Origin: Solea solea | Lineage: Eukaryota > Chordata > Actinopteri > Pleuronectiformes > Soleidae | Direction of reading: 5' to 3' | Length of the DNA: 64,000 nt | Assembly (NCBI RefSeq): GCF_958295425.1 | Contig: NC_081143.1 | Coordinates: forward strand, 18,018,686 to 18,082,685 | Shown: positions 11,410-27,080 of the stretch, in pieces | Position numbering within the stretch: the stretch's first letter is position 1 | Layout: each line of letters starts with the position of its first letter | Translations under genes and position numbers: made by a program | The notes under the pieces: model-generated | The model's input: the letters and a program-made list of their open reading frames with translations, nothing else | The model's database searches: none | What the model was told of the DNA's origin: nothing

Positions 11410-14400
11410 CTAAAAGCACACTGAAGCTCATCTTCAAATTAGACGGAGACATTCCAGTGACACCTAACAGACAGACTGGTCCTGTGTAGTGAAGAGGGCA
11501 GCAGCAGGGTGTATTTTTACACTAGATCCCTGACACCTACGTGCATCTCTTCACAGCTCTTGGTGAGAACAGAAGACACGTCCACTTGAGTTGTCATCAG
11601 CAGCAGCATCAGACATGGACAGTTGGGAAGGAGGAGGAGGAGGAGGCAAGAGGTGAGGAGAGACGACTAGAGGAGTTGAGGTAACGAGATGAGGGAGACG
11701 AGTGTCAAGATACTTTTGACGTGATGGCCTCAGCTAGTTTTGGCTCTAGCCATTACACGAAGTAGACTGCTGACGGCGGGAGTGAGGTGAGGAGACACGT
11801 CGGTGGCAAAACAGGGAACTTTCCTGGAGTGTTGGGTTTCATGGTGTGCAGCTTTGATAGGTGAGGGGATCCAGAGACTGATGCATGGTTTATGGGCTTG
11901 TCTGAATGGATAAACAAGCTGATCCGTGGATGAACATGCAGCAAAGAGGTGGTAAGAGGCTGTAAACACGGGGCAGGAGAGGGGAAGACATCTGGGGATT
12001 ACAGTGATTAGAGCGGAAAGTTTATGGTGAAAAGTGAGAGGAAGAGAAAGAAAGAGAGGAGAAACGGTCAAGTCATGATTGTACACCAGCCACTGAGTTT
12101 TCCTGGGGGAGCTGTCTGTGGTGCTCCCCCCCCTCCCCCGTCCACTTCCCCAATGAATATCCTTCTCTCTCCTCCTCAGCTGCTGATTGACAACTACTGT
12201 GTCTGTAATTGGCAAGTGTGGATAGGGAAGACTCAGGCTTATTCTCCATGGGACAGACCGGGGAAGAGATAAAGAGAAAGAGAGTGCGTTGTGTGGTGGG
12301 AGGGAAGGTGTGTGTGTGTGTGTGTGTGGGGGGGGGGGGGTATACCAGGGAGTCTTCCAACAGTGGAAGACAAGGACAGGAAGAAGGAGGAGATAGATGG
12401 GTGGAAAAGAGGTGGAGTGAAAGAAGGAGGACGGGGGGTGGAGGTGTGGGCTGAACATCTGTTTGGTAATCAGTCTCTTCCCTCAGTGCAGTGTAACACA
12501 TACTGACACCTATTTGATAATTGGTGAGCCTGCCCTCTCCCTCAGTGCTCAGCTAAATGGTTGCTTGATACTGGGGAGAGCACAGGGACGAGCTGTTGGC
12601 AGTGTAATCTGTTTATGTGGTGCAGTTCAGGTACAATGCATAGCAGGATCTGTGCGTGTGTGTGTGTGTGTGGCTATTGTGTTAAGCTTACAGTTGGGCT
12701 ATTAGTCCAAATATGTGCTGAAGACACGTGCATGAAATGTGCATTATAACTTCTGTGCAAGGCTGCTGCATTCTTGTTCTAGGATAAATATGATCTCTTT
12801 TGTCTGTCTTATCCTAGGTGCCGTCCTCAAAGACTTGCCTCCACACAGAGCACCTCCATCCGCACTGCAATCTCATTCAGAGTGCAGGAACTGGAGGAAC
12901 GTACATAGAGAGGGAGAATGAGCTCCAGAGCTGAGAGGGGAAAGAAGGGGATGACAGGGATGAGAAGGCGGGCCTCTTTGCTCCGGTCTCGACCACGGGT
13001 ATTCTTGGGTTGATAATACAGATGTGGATGTTATTGCTTGAGAATACGCGTAGTCGAGTGGAAGCTTTATCATCTACAGTGGACCAAAGGCTGAGGAGGT
13101 GACACGGACATGGAGTGGATTTTAATTAAGCTGGGGTTATAAAGGAAAAGGTTTATTTTGTCCAATCAGAAAGTAGGCTTTTTTTTGTTTTTTTTTAATA
13201 GAACTCAATCAGGGCTGGCTCAGATCAAATCCAGTCACTGAAAAGGTTTTATCATCCTAGGTTTATCATCCATGTCACTCTTTACACCTGTGGAGGAAAT
13301 GAGTTTGATGTTAGCCATATTCAGCCTCTCCTCTGGCGCTGGTGGGGAAGATTTGCACCATTCCCCTAAGCTAAACCCCCGGGAATTAGTTAAGGGAGCT
13401 TAACATATAAGTCTCCTCACTCAGACGTTAATTTCAAACCTTTTTGATTACATACCCTTGTCTGTCAGTCGTTCACACAGGTGAGCCCGTAATCTTATCA
13501 GCTGATGAGTGTCTTTCACAGTCCTTCACACTGTGGGCTCAACATTTCCGAACACTGGACAGAAAGTTGGAGTTTGCAAAAAATGTTCGGCGTCTTTGAA
13601 AGCAAGCAGTTGTAATATTATCTTGGCACTTGGGTGTTATAAACACGCATCATCCCACTGTACTACAAACTACTCTTACACTCCTATTTTTGTCTTCCCA
13701 GCTCTTGCTAAAAATACGAGAGTTTTTGGTGCCTGTAGCAGCAACAGGACAGTAGGCGAACACATGACGACATGTCCAAGCTTGTGGAGAAACACACACA
13801 CACACACAATTGGCATGAAGGTATAGATGATGTACATGTCAGTCGGGAAAGAGGGAATAGAGTTGATAGAAACAAGCATGCGCATAGATCGGCATATGAA
13901 CCCACACGTTTAAGCTGGGTTCACTGGGTCCATGTGTTAGTGGGGAAATAAGCGACTGATTGATTTTACGGGTAACTATTTTTAGTCAGAATGATGGATG
14001 TTTATGTCTTTTATTGATCAAGTTGAGGTGTAGGTTGGAAGAATTCTTAGATGGCTGGGGCACGTTGCTGATGAATCAGGCAGCAAAAGTGTTACAATAA
14101 AACATCCCGAGGTAGTTTTTTTTTTTTTTTTTACATTAGCATTATTGCTAAGTATTATAAATTAGAAAATCAACATTTCATTGCACATTCAGCATTTTAT
14201 TAGCATCTGTTTGCAAATGTGCCCGTGATAAATTACACCTTTATCATTTATTATCCGATGATTTCTTACAACCGCATAAGCAAATCTCTAATTTATTAGT
14301 GCAGTGCGCAATCATAATTTATTTGAATTTCACTCCAAGGCTGTGTGAACTTGTTGATTGGGCAAAGTAATTTGTTTTGTTGTATTTGTGAATGTGTGTG

Positions 14401-15530
14401 TGTGTATGTGTGTGTGTGTGTGCTTCTAAGCAACAAAATAACTATTGTGAGCACAGCTCCAGGTGCCTAGCAACCAAATCGCTCTGTTTCCTTGGCAACA
14501 GTTGCCTTGCACTCACTGTGTGGGTGATTGGCAGCCTTGACAACGGAGATGAAGTGACACTTGACCTCGCGTGCTGAATGGGAGAACAGAAAGAATGAGG
14601 GAGAAATATAAGAGAGGGGGAGGAAGTGGGAGGGGATGTGTGGAGACAGAGGAGAGACTAAGTGATAATCATTCTCCATTGTAATCATCCTCCAGCATGT
14701 TTCATAAGACTTTGTCAATACCTCTCCAGCTGGGGTCCATCATCAAACACAATACACAGTGCAGTGCATGCATGCACGGACACACTCTTCTTGGGTGGAG
14801 AGAGCCCAGGCAGCACTCTACATCTCATCTATTATCACTCAGCGCTGCCTGGTGCAGAGTCGTGCTACACTGTGTCTTCTTTCATTTGTGATCTGCTACA
14901 TCCTGCGCTCTGTGGGGATAAATTGATACTGGACTCCAAAAAAAATGTGTCAAGAGTCACAGATGCCACAGGAGACATGGTTTGACACTGTGAAACTTCC
15001 ACCACATGTAGTGTCCCTGTCTTTGACACCATCAAATCTATATTCTGTTCTAATGCATTTTAGGGGTTCTTATTTAATATGATGCTGGCTGATGAAATCT
15101 CATCAGTTAAGATGGAGACTAATAAAAGCTTGAAGTTTGAGATTTGAGTCTATTCTTTCACCCCACTCAACCTTATGTATTAAATCGATATCACACACGT
15201 CTCGTTTTTTTTTAAAAACCCCACGGACTTGTTAAACTATCTGTGATTTAATGTTACTCTTTGATTATTCCTTGTTTAATCTCAGTACCTCTGAAAGGTC
15301 TTACTTCCTGCTGCAATATCTGCCCTTCCATTTGTCACCAGTTGGTGGTGCTGAGTGCTATACAGGGTGTCTATGTCACCAATTCTGTTGGTATTCCTGT
15401 TCACTCATTAAATGCACTAAATCAGTCCTGATAAAGACATTATCACAGCTTTAAAAAAGTGTCATCCACTGCTGAATCTAACCAGATTTCCTTGTGTAAC
15501 AAACTTTCACACAGTAGGGGTATCAAATCG
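10020..15530. other. Intergenic; no convincing gene
   Basis: The interval holds CA runs (11368-11406), GT tracts (12310-12328, 14395-14423), an AT-rich zone (14100-14340) and purine tracts (11630-11650, 12010-12060). A possible small exon (ATG 12918, MSSRAERGKKGMTGMRRRAS, donor-like GTATTC after 12998) lacks supporting context. A pair of RFX-like half-sites lies at 14463-14508. I see nothing else I can support. Confidence 0.5.
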
Positions 15531-15534
15531 TATT

Positions 15535-16729
15535 GCTTTTTTTTATTGCCAATATCACAATTTTCAAATTAATATATAAAAAAACAAAAAAGAAAAACAG
15601 CATTCTCCCTTTTGGCCATTGCATGGGAAATTAAACAAAACAACTGAGTGATTTGGGGATAAGACAAGAATTTTTTTTATGTTGAACAACAATGATCATT
15701 TATACTTGCTTTAAAAAAAAATCTTTTTCTTCCTACAAGATGAAATACAATCACCTGAAAATCATGGGTGCATTCAGAACCATTCGGCAGCCAAGCATAA
15801 ATCTTACATTCTCGTTCCTCTCTCGAGTGGAATGACCAGATGCTGTGACACAGCTGTCATCAAGAGAGCTGCGACAGTTATGACTGAATAAAACCCGTAA
15901 CGTCAGTGCTACCTGAGGTTGATCAACACAGATCGTACACTTCTTTAAAACACCAGAAACAAAAAAGTGAAAATACTGAAGTTCCACTAATGTGTTCAGG
16001 AGAGAGAGAGTAGATGCTATCAGTATTGAATGTGACATCATCCCACTGTTGTTGCCGACCTGAACCATATTTCAGATTAATACTTATTTCACACCCAGAG
16101 TTCGACCATGTTCAAGATTGGCAGTGCTGCCTACTAGTAAATGTCCTCCCTACATCTATACCCCATTTCTACTTTCCAACAGTGCATAATGGAGAAAGAC
16201 TTACTTATAATTAGTGTTTTAAATTTACACTAAAGGTATCCTGCATAAAACTTAATTTGTATGGCAAACAATAGCTATAAAAAAATAATTAAAAAGCAGG
16301 ATTTACTTCACCATTAACTAATATTTAAAAGCTTGTCCACACTTCATCTATATGGGGCTTTTGAGGCGTGTCCTAAATATTCAAAAAAAGAAAATACATT
16401 GAATTGAGAAAACCCTGCTCAGTGTGAGAGGATAAATCAGGAAACACTGAATAACAAATAATGTAATAAATCTCAAGAGTGTATCAGTATATGACTTGTG
16501 GGCAGAAATGCTGCTCTGAAAAAGGGGAAGAACTAAACAGGATTAATTTAAAGCCTTCTGCTTCAGACCTCATACAGTAAATGAAATGGCAGCGGTAAAT
16601 TTCAAGTGACTATACAGAAAACAATCATAAACATCTCAGAAATATTATCCGAGTAGTTATATCCTAAAAGGGCCTAGACCGACCGACCAGCCTCAGCATG
16701 TTCCTAGGAAGTATCCAACTTCACGAGGG
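15535..16729 (-). other. elof1: Probable elof1 3' UTR and downstream sequence
   Basis: This 1.2-kb AT-rich stretch follows the elof1 stop. A minus-strand AATAAA (TTTATT on the plus strand) lies near 15541. The 105-codon minus-strand frame at 15751-16068 matches nothing I know. The true UTR end cannot be fixed from the sequence. Confidence 0.35.
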
Positions 16730-19060
<2,331 letters not shown>

Positions 19061-19129
19061 GTGGAGGAGAGCGAGCGAATCGCGGTCAGTGATTGGCTGC
19101 CGTACATGTCAATCAAAGAGTTTAGGCGT

Positions 19130-19185
19130 GACGTCATCGAGTCTGCGCCCAGCTTCCGCGTGGTGGCGACAGAAGCTGAAGACAG
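19130..19185 (+). other. pld6: Inferred noncoding first exon of pld6
   Basis: An intron acceptor lies directly before the start codon at 20774, which requires an upstream exon. The best donor is GACAG|GTGAGG after 19185 in the CpG-richer promoter region. The 5' end is a guess. Confidence 0.45.
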
Positions 19186-19611
19186 GTGAGGTTTGGTGTT
19201 TACTAAGTCAAAACTACAAAAAAGTCACTTTCTTTCACTTGCTCTCAACTGAAAATATTAAAATGTTGACATTAATGTTTGTCTCGTTAGTTTAACCTGA
19301 CCCTCTCAGTGTCTGTTGTAAGTGTTTGTGTACTTTTGTGACCATTTTTTGAGAGAGGTTGTTTGACTTTTTTTTGGGATGAACACGAGAGTAAATTTTT
19401 TTTTCTCAACTGTAAAAACATACACTAGCAAATATAGGTCTAGTGCATAATATTTGAACATCCCACCCCGAGGAGTTAGTTATTATTATTTTTTCTCAGC
19501 TTTATTAAGACGAAAATTGAACATTGTACATGAAACTGACATGGACTCCAAATTCAGCAGTGTCAAAAGCCACAAATACAGAAGATACGAGCAAAAAAGC
19601 ATTGAAATAAT

Positions 19612-19634
19612 ATACATATACATATGTATGTATG

Positions 19635-19687
<53 letters not shown>

Positions 19688-19692
19688 ATATA
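19612..19692. repeat. (AT)n microsatellite in pld6 intron 1
   Basis: ATAC/ATGT repeats flank an AT dinucleotide run of about 40 bp (19639-19677). Confidence 0.9.
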
Positions 19693-20773
19693 AAGAGGTA
19701 AAATAAGCCCATCAAGTAAGGATAAATTCTAGTATGTATCTAGTATGTGTAAGTATGTGGTCTTCTTTGAAAATATTTGTATAGATATGAACAGTTTTTA
19801 TACTCTTATCTGTTAATATTGGGGCAGGTTCCAGGCATTTGTGTATGTGAAATTTGCCAGAAAGTTAACAGTAAAATAAATCTCACACTTTGTACATTAA
19901 AAAAATATTATAACATCTCTACCTGTGATTCTAATGTCTGTTGCACGTTTATTTTATTTTTAGTTTTCTCTTTTAGTTCCAGGACTTCAAACCAATATGT
20001 CATCAAATAGAACCAAACTCCCTCTTTCAGTTTAAATATATCTCTCACCAATAAAGAAAGACCATATAAAGTGACCTACTCTACCTCTGAATGGCTAGTA
20101 CTCGTTGCCATCAGGATCTGAGCCAATCAGAAGCAGGGTGCTGATGAGAAAATCTCTGCTGTCACCTGTGTGTATGGGGAAAGGGAAGGGTGGAGGGAAC
20201 GGGGTTATGGATAACCTCAAAAATATCTGCTTGACAACTCATGGAGGTGGGAACATGCTCATATACCCAACTACACTGGCACAATGGCCAATTTTTATTT
20301 ATTCATTAAGTGTTTTAGGGTATTTTTCACGCTAGAATCCACTTCTTGTAGGATCTCCTTGGTGTTTTCAGCCATCCTCCATCTGTCTGCAACCATTTGC
20401 TTTGATAGTGCTGCACACAGAGAGAGGCGTGTGGACCTGAGAGGCTTATACAGCGTTGTGTGAACTCATTTGGCACTGCTTGAACGTAATATACTAGATT
20501 AGTTTATATTTAAAAGTTATGAGCTACAGTCCTAATTGATTATACTACCCACAAGTATGTTGGTCTTATATATAATTGCTTTAACGTAAAAAAATTGTTT
20601 GGTTTTTGTAACCATAAAGTGAACTTCTTACGTGTATATGTATTTTTCAGCATTACTTAATGTACTGACAAAACATAATTATGCACAAGACAACTCTGAA
20701 AATGTCAAAAGCATTTTCTGATTTTATGTAAAGATAAGTAAATATAATTGTTCTACCTTTGTTTGATTTTTAG

Positions 20774-22125
20774 ATGTCAATGCTGTGGACAGTGAAGGTG
20801 GTTGGCCTGGGGTTGGCTGCTCTCTCTCTGAGTTTGGAGCTGCTTGTCTGGCTCATCCGTCGCCTCAGGCCTGGTAGAAGCCTCAATGAAGTCCTGTTTT
20901 TTCCCTCAGAAATAGCTTGTGTAGAGCACATGTTCACTCCTACTTCAGCGTAGTAAGTGAAACATAAACACTTGAGTTAATGGTAGTATTGCTGTATCAC
21001 AGTTTCTTGGCCAAAAATTCTCAGTCCACTTACTCACAGTAAATGGATTTTATCAGTGCGTTGATCATCATTAATTCCCACTGTTCCTTACTGAGCAGGA
21101 ACAATCTGTTACACACTGGATCATTTCTCTGCATGAAATTAAACCCAAACTAAACCTTTATTTAAGTACTAGTAAGATAATGGAAGTCACGTGACAAAAG
21201 ATTTTTCCAACTTATTTTAACCTCATAGTTTTTTGATTTCTTGACAGGCTTGGTCAGAGATGTAATACATTCAAACTATACCACATGAACACTATTATTA
21301 AAAAAAAAAAACACAAGGATGATGAAGGAACATGTGTATAACACCGTTTTGTTTTCTTTCTCCCCTAGTTCCTGTTTCTGTGTGTTGCCTCATGGGGTAG
21401 AGACCTCTTTCTCCCGTCTTCTCCACCACATCCTGTCCACTACCTCCTCTCTGGACCTGTGTGTTTTTGCTTTTTCGAACATGGATCTGAGCAGAGCTGT
21501 ATTGATGCTGCATAGCAAGGGTGTAGCCATCCGAATCCTCACTGACAAAGACTACACTGCCATCCCCGGCTCGCAGATTGGGGTCCTCCGCAAAGCCGGT
21601 GAGATCTGTTTATGTATTAATTCATTTGTTTTGTGATGCAAATTATTGTTAGTCTTCATGCAATCTAGCTCAAGCAGTCAAAGTGACAAAGCATACAAAT
21701 ACCTTTCACATATATGGGGCCCAGGAAGTAATATTATTGGTCAAGGGAAAAAAAGGACAAATACCACTTGAAATACGGGAAGGATGACTCAGGTCCTTCT
21801 CAACAAAAGGTGCTCTCTCTGTGTTCTGGGACCAGATGACCAGAGTCTCTGTCATTATGTCACACAGGGTTATTTAGTGGTGGTCGGAACAAAGAGAGGA
21901 CCTGTCTGGGTGAATGGAGGTGCCACTGTGAGCCCTCTGATGATTCAGAGTCATCATACTCTGCAAGCACTGACAGATTTTGTGTCCCATGCCTGACTCA
22001 CACTGTCTCACTTTCAGCCCGCTCTGCATTTAATAAATTACAGTTGCAGTATATTGTTAAGTAAGAATTAAGTAAGTAAGACATTGGCAACCAGACAACG
22101 AGTTTCATTAGGCAAAGTGTTTCTT

Positions 22126-22169
<44 letters not shown>

Positions 22170-25100
22170 TGCAAGCCTCTAGGGTAACTGTGTAGCCTGT
22201 GGTACAACATCCTCTGTCCTTAACCTTTGACTATAGAGTGAGGATAAACTGTGAAAAATACAGAGAAGCCCATGGGACGGTCACAAGTGAGAGATTACTC
22301 GCCAATGACAGAGGAGCAATAGATGTGTCTAACAGAGCACATCATAAAATAACACTGGTGCAAGTGGCACATATGGTAGTTTTTGTGTTTTGTCATTATT
22401 CTGCTGCAGTAAATAAGCTGGCACTCAAGCACTGTGATTGTTGGCTTTGTTCGAAACCCACTGGTTGGGTAGTCCAGAGTTTATTCATAAAACATTTCCA
22501 TTAATTTTCATTAGAGTAAAGCCGTGGAAATGCTCTCAAAGGATCAGTGTGTATGAATGAGGGGGCTCTATGGGCAGAGATGGAACAATATTCATTATTA
22601 AAGTATGTTTTTCTTCGCTAATGAGTCCTTCATATAGGATTTATACCCTCTCTGTTGCACAGCCGTGTATCTACAGCAGCTCAGAATAGATAAACTAAAC
22701 TCTTTCTTCAAATGATATTTTTCGTTTCACTTTTTCACAGAATGATCCCTACGGAGCCCCTAAAGGGACAAAGAAAAAAAAAAATCAAACGTTCCTGGTG
22801 CGCACGAGAAAGTATCGTGTGCGCACCAGGAACGTTTAATTTAGGATTTCATTTAGGAAGTATCTCGTCATCACCAGAAAGTATTGCATGCGTGCAATGG
22901 CCGAACGCAGTTTTAAGATCATTTGAGGCGAGAAATTAGTCATTTAGAATTCAAAAATGTGGTTTGTGTATTAAGATATGACGTATTTATAGTTTGGCAG
23001 CGACGGTATCAGAGGTGATCAGCTCCGCATCAGCGGTCGCTCGCTGCTTACAGTGCCCAGGGCAGAGCAGCGTTACCGCGGCCTGTCCTGATGAAATGAT
23101 CCGCTGGCTCAGACATCGAGATGCTTTCTGGTGATCACAAGATACTTTCTGGTGATCACGAGATACTTTCTGGTGATCGCGAGATACTTTCTGGTGATCA
23201 CGAGATACTTTCTCGTGAGCACGAGATACTTTCTCGTGAGCACGAGATACTTTCTCGTGAGCACAAGATACTTTCTGGTGCGCACAAGATACTTTGATGC
23301 CACTAAATACTATACTCCAATCTTCTGGGCTTTGGGCTATTACGTTCACTCTTTCTTATTGTATTTGGCTCTCCTCATATTGATTACTTGAGATAACATG
23401 GTTATATGCAGAGCCGATGGCTAATTGCAGAGAGGGTGAGGACCCTCCCTGAAAATCCAAGGGCAATCTTGCGGAGACTGCGCTACTGCAGCACCGTGGA
23501 TGACCTGTGGGAAAAGAGGACAAAGAATTTGCCATAACAAAGTTCTCTGTGAGGACATTTGCAGATAGCAGTGATGTATGAAGCTGGTGACAGTAAAATG
23601 TGTTGGCCATCGTGGCAATGAGTTGTAATATGTGTCTTTAGTATGTCAAAGACAAAATCAGAAACCAGTTGTTATTTGCTTTTATCAACTAATTTACCCC
23701 CCCCCACTGGCTGGTCAATCAAAATGTTGATTTTGGACCCTGCATGAAATTCATTGCAGCCTCTATGAAATAAAATATCTAATGTGCCAATGTTTGATAA
23801 TGCTTTGATAAGCTTGTACAGTGTCACAACATTTCTTTCAGCCCTCAGTTGCATTACGCTTTCGTCAAGATCTTGTGTTGATGATGGGAAAGTCAGAGCG
23901 CTGCATAGTCTCTTGTCCAGCACTTCCCAAAGGTTAAAGATCTGGCCTCTGTGGTTACCAATCCATGTGTGAAAAAGGTTGACTCATGCTTCATGAACCA
24001 CTCTTTCACAGTTTTAGTCCCAGTTTAAACACCATGCAAACTCCACGCAGAAAGGTCCTTGTTTTGATCGAGTCGTGAACCTGTGTCTTCTTGCTGCAAA
24101 GGCAAGAGTGCTGAAGTTGTGCTAGGTTTTGTTGAGTTCCTGCAAATGAAGAACTGTTTTGACATTTGGCAGAAATATGTAAAGCATTTCTCAGTTGCAC
24201 AAGTACAGAAAATACATTTTGGAATCGTGGATCACTTCCATCTCCTGTCCCCTCATCGTTTCCTCTCAGACCTCTCCCCCTGTTACTCAGTATTATAATA
24301 TATATGTCCTCTGCAGTGTAGCAGCCTAAAAGCACAGCATACATTTGAATTTCAATTTGCTCAGCTTGGGAAGTACATCAGCCTCAAAGGCAGTGCTCCA
24401 TTCAGTGAGGTTATGTTCTTCTATCGTCTATAGTTGGCTGCAAGTATAGACTTTGCACGTCCACTGTTGTGACCTCCTTCCCGAATGCAAACCTGATGTC
24501 TAACATATTATTTTAAAACATTCTGCATGGAGTGTGTAGTGTGGTGAGTTTTACAGAGTGTTCAGTGTTGTCCAATAAATGCCTTCTAGGCTTGATTTTA
24601 AACTGTGTTTCGATCTTATTTTATCTGGACTGAAACACCAGAGGGAAACAGCCTTACAGCAAATATGCTGGCATAACACCAGGAGCCATAGTACATTCAG
24701 AGCAGCAGGGGCTTTATTAAGTGGGTACAATGGGAGTAGAATCAACAGCAATACAAACACGCCGCAGGCCCCCTCTGGTGTTGTTTGCTGCATACGTCGA
24801 GAGCCACTAGGGAAGTGGCAGGCACTTGTCTCTGCTCTGCAAAGGACACACTGAGATGTGGGCTGAGTCTGACTTATTATTTTTGCTACAGTCGAGGCAC
24901 AAACCAACTGTATTCAAAACATTCAACTAAACTAAGCAGATTGGGTAAAGGTGAGCCCTTTTTGTAACCGTAAGAACTGTGAGCATGGCGCAGGTGCAGA
25001 CCACATTCCCACTAACTGTTATGCTGTTATTAAGGCTTGATTTTACCTTTTATTTATACAGTTAATCTCACTCAGAGAGACCTGTTTTAAACAGACATAA

Positions 25101-25746
25101 CGCGCTGTAATCTAAAAACACCCATTTGGCAGTTTTCTTTAATAAAGGCATGAACTTAACCTTTCAAGAGAAAGTTGCATGTCTAACCTCTGTTTTATGC
25201 AAACTCAAATCAGCTTTTATTACCAACGTAATGCTTCTGTCCAAGTTACTGTCCACTCTGCACAACTGAAGAGAAACTGTGTTCTTTGTATTTTCTTGTG
25301 TTCAGCAGACTTGATTTGCTTTATCTATTATATTTATATAGCACATTTAAATCTAATCTTAATGCAGATTTTCACTGATATTCTTGATGCCCTACCCAGA
25401 ATTTCAGAGGAGGTGCTGTGCCCATAATATCTGTAAGGTATAACTTGCCCCACACGTTTGAATCTCCTTTCTGTCTACTCTCCACTCCATAGGCATCTGT
25501 GTAAGGTGCGGTGTGGATACTGTGTATATGCATCACAAGTTTGCAGTGGTGGATGGCCGGCTGCTCATCACTGGCTCCCTCAACTGGACACTGACAGCAG
25601 TACAGAGCAACATGGAGAACATCCTCATCACTGAGATGTCAGAGCTGGTGCAACCCTTCATCAAGGAGTTCCACACACTGTGGGCACAAAATGATCCAGC
25701 TCGAGTCCACCGCTCACTTGACCAAACGCCTGCTCAAGTTCAATAA
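20774..25746 (+). CDS. pld6: Mitochondrial cardiolipin hydrolase / phospholipase D6 (MitoPLD, Zucchini), complete
   Basis: Exons 20774-20952, 21369-21598 and 25493-25746 (TAA 25744-25746) join in frame to 220 residues. Residues 5-28 are a hydrophobic segment followed by RRLRPGR, fitting the mitochondrial outer-membrane anchor. Cys49, Cys62, Cys64 and His68 form the CCCH zinc site of Zucchini. The single HKD motif is complete: His150, Lys152 and Asp157 in MHHKFAVVDGRLLITGSLNW. One HKD per chain means the enzyme works as a homodimer. The family hydrolyses cardiolipin to phosphatidic acid and is needed for primary piRNA formation in the germ line. The ATG is the first codon of its exon, directly after TTTTTAG; a second in-frame ATG follows two codons later. 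The protein is somewhat shorter than human PLD6 (about 250 aa) at the C-terminus. Intron 2 is 3.9 kb and carries the 21-bp array. Confidence 0.95.
22132..22168. repeat. (GT)n microsatellite in pld6 intron 2
   Basis: About 18 uninterrupted GT dinucleotides. Confidence 0.95.
22745..23300. mobile_element. Repeat element with inverted GC palindrome and internal 21-bp array
   Basis: Near the left end, after CGGAGCCCCTAAAGGGACAA, sits an inverted repeat with 19-bp arms (AAACGTTCCTGGTGCGCAC, arms about 22788-22806 and 22820-22838). A GAAAGTATC core occurs in its loop. The tandem array 23120-23287 carries the reverse orientation of the same core, GATACTTTC. Shared sub-motifs at both sides suggest a single nonautonomous transposon. 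I did not find a target duplication, so the limits are approximate. Confidence 0.5.
23120..23296. repeat. 21-bp tandem array, eight units, each near-palindromic
   Basis: Eight consecutive 21-nt units of the form GATACTTTCTGGTGATCACGA run from 23120 to 23287, then a partial ninth. Variants change GGTGATCAC to CGTGAGCAC or GGTGCGCAC. Each unit holds a short palindrome (for example CTCGTGAGCACGAG), so the array can fold into serial hairpins. As 21 is a multiple of three, heptapeptide-repeat open frames appear on both strands; I regard these as non-coding. Confidence 0.9.
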
Positions 25747-26275
25747 CTAATAAGCCAAAAAAATGCTTCCACAGTTGATATTTTCTTGTTAGGAAGTCTG
25801 TCTGCTACTTTAAGTTACGATAACTGGTCTGCTTTTGAAAGAGACATGTTCATCAAGTTGAATCCTAGATATGTGTTTAAATGTTCTATTACTTTGATTT
25901 CATTATGTTCAAAAACCCCTCTTTTGAAGAACTGTATTAGTTTGATCTCAGAACCTAAGAAAAGGATACTATTGTGCAGTTGAAATAAGTTCTATTTTTG
26001 TTAGTTGAGACAAACATTTTTAAGTTTTTAAATCAAAGTTTGTGTGTATGTACAAGGGTTTTCTTGTACGGTGTTATTGAACTCCCCCTCAGAACGAAGG
26101 GGAAAATATGTAAGTTAATGAGAGTTTTAATGACTTAAAACTAAGTCTAAGTCATCGTTTACAGTTTATCTCTTGCAGACTATGGTGACAGTAAAATCCA
26201 GGGTGTGTTCCTGTGGTTTCAGGAGCTACATTTTGCTGAGCACCAATAAAAACCCCTTATTTCATGCTGCAGTTT
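25747..26275 (+). other. pld6: 3' UTR of pld6
   Basis: AT-rich sequence after the stop, with a consensus AATAAA at 26245-26250. The poly(A) site is inferred from that hexamer. Confidence 0.5.
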
Positions 26276-27080
26276 TGAGACCGATCTGTTGCATTGTTGC
26301 CCCTCAGCTGTAGTTTCCTCCTGCTCCAACATGATTTACTTACAACAGAAATGTCACGTAGCACTTGTGTGCTGGAATTTTCAGTGTGCAACAATACCAC
26401 CCTTTGTGGATTGCAAGTAGAGTAGATCAGGTTGGGACATGATTAATGTGCCTGGGTGCATGACTCTGCATTGCTCACAGTCAGGCCAGTGCTTGTTGAT
26501 AAAGACCATGACTGGATTGTCAGACTTGAGACTTGAAATATTTCAGCAGCTTGCATCTGGAAGTGAAGTGTACTAAATGGGAATTTTAGACTTTACAAAT
26601 CAGCTGCTATATTTTATCCACGCTTCATAAGCGATCAATATGACTGAGAGGTCACGAGTTTGGATGCGTAATTGGTGCGTAAATCCTGCAACATTCAACG
26701 CATTTAACAGCAAGAACTGAAGCGTACTATTGACACTGTGTCACGCTGCCAGTGACGCTCAGGGTATTATCGGAAATGTTATTTTTAACTTAAATACGTT
26801 TGTAGGATACTTGGTCATGCAGAGTGGACCACGTGTCCCGCTCTCTTAGGATAAATGCACAAATCACTTGGTCAATATAGAGAGGAACTAACGCATCAAC
26901 AATTCTGGTGGCTGATTCAATAGTTTAATATTCTCTTTTAGTCCAACTTAACTATCGAAACATTAGAAACTATTTCCAATATAAGCTATATTGTGGACCT
27001 ACTGTAGTATACTGCGGAAACAATGTAAGTTATTTCTTAAAAGAAATGGAAAAGTGGAGGATGAGAGGCAGCGACAACAA
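26276..27080. other. Intergenic pld6-rab3d; nothing recognised
   Basis: About 800 bp of AT-rich unique-looking sequence with no coding potential, microsatellite or clear element. Confidence 0.5.

Noticed and set aside
11730..12458. 242-codon minus-strand open frame
   Set aside because: Low-complexity Pro/His/Ser/Leu-rich translation of a purine-rich tract with GT repeats on the opposite strand; no domain, no splice context.
12822..13000. Possible exon after the acceptor TATCCTAG (12821 region)
   Set aside because: Frames are short, end in stops within about 40 codons, and do not match any protein I know or join sensibly to the 9948 frame.
22987..23391. Heptapeptide-repeat proteins (TRKYLV- and ITRYFLV-type) on opposite strands
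   Set aside because: A 21-bp tandem repeat is open in several frames simply because its period is a multiple of three; it lies in a pld6 intron and lacks independent coding signals.
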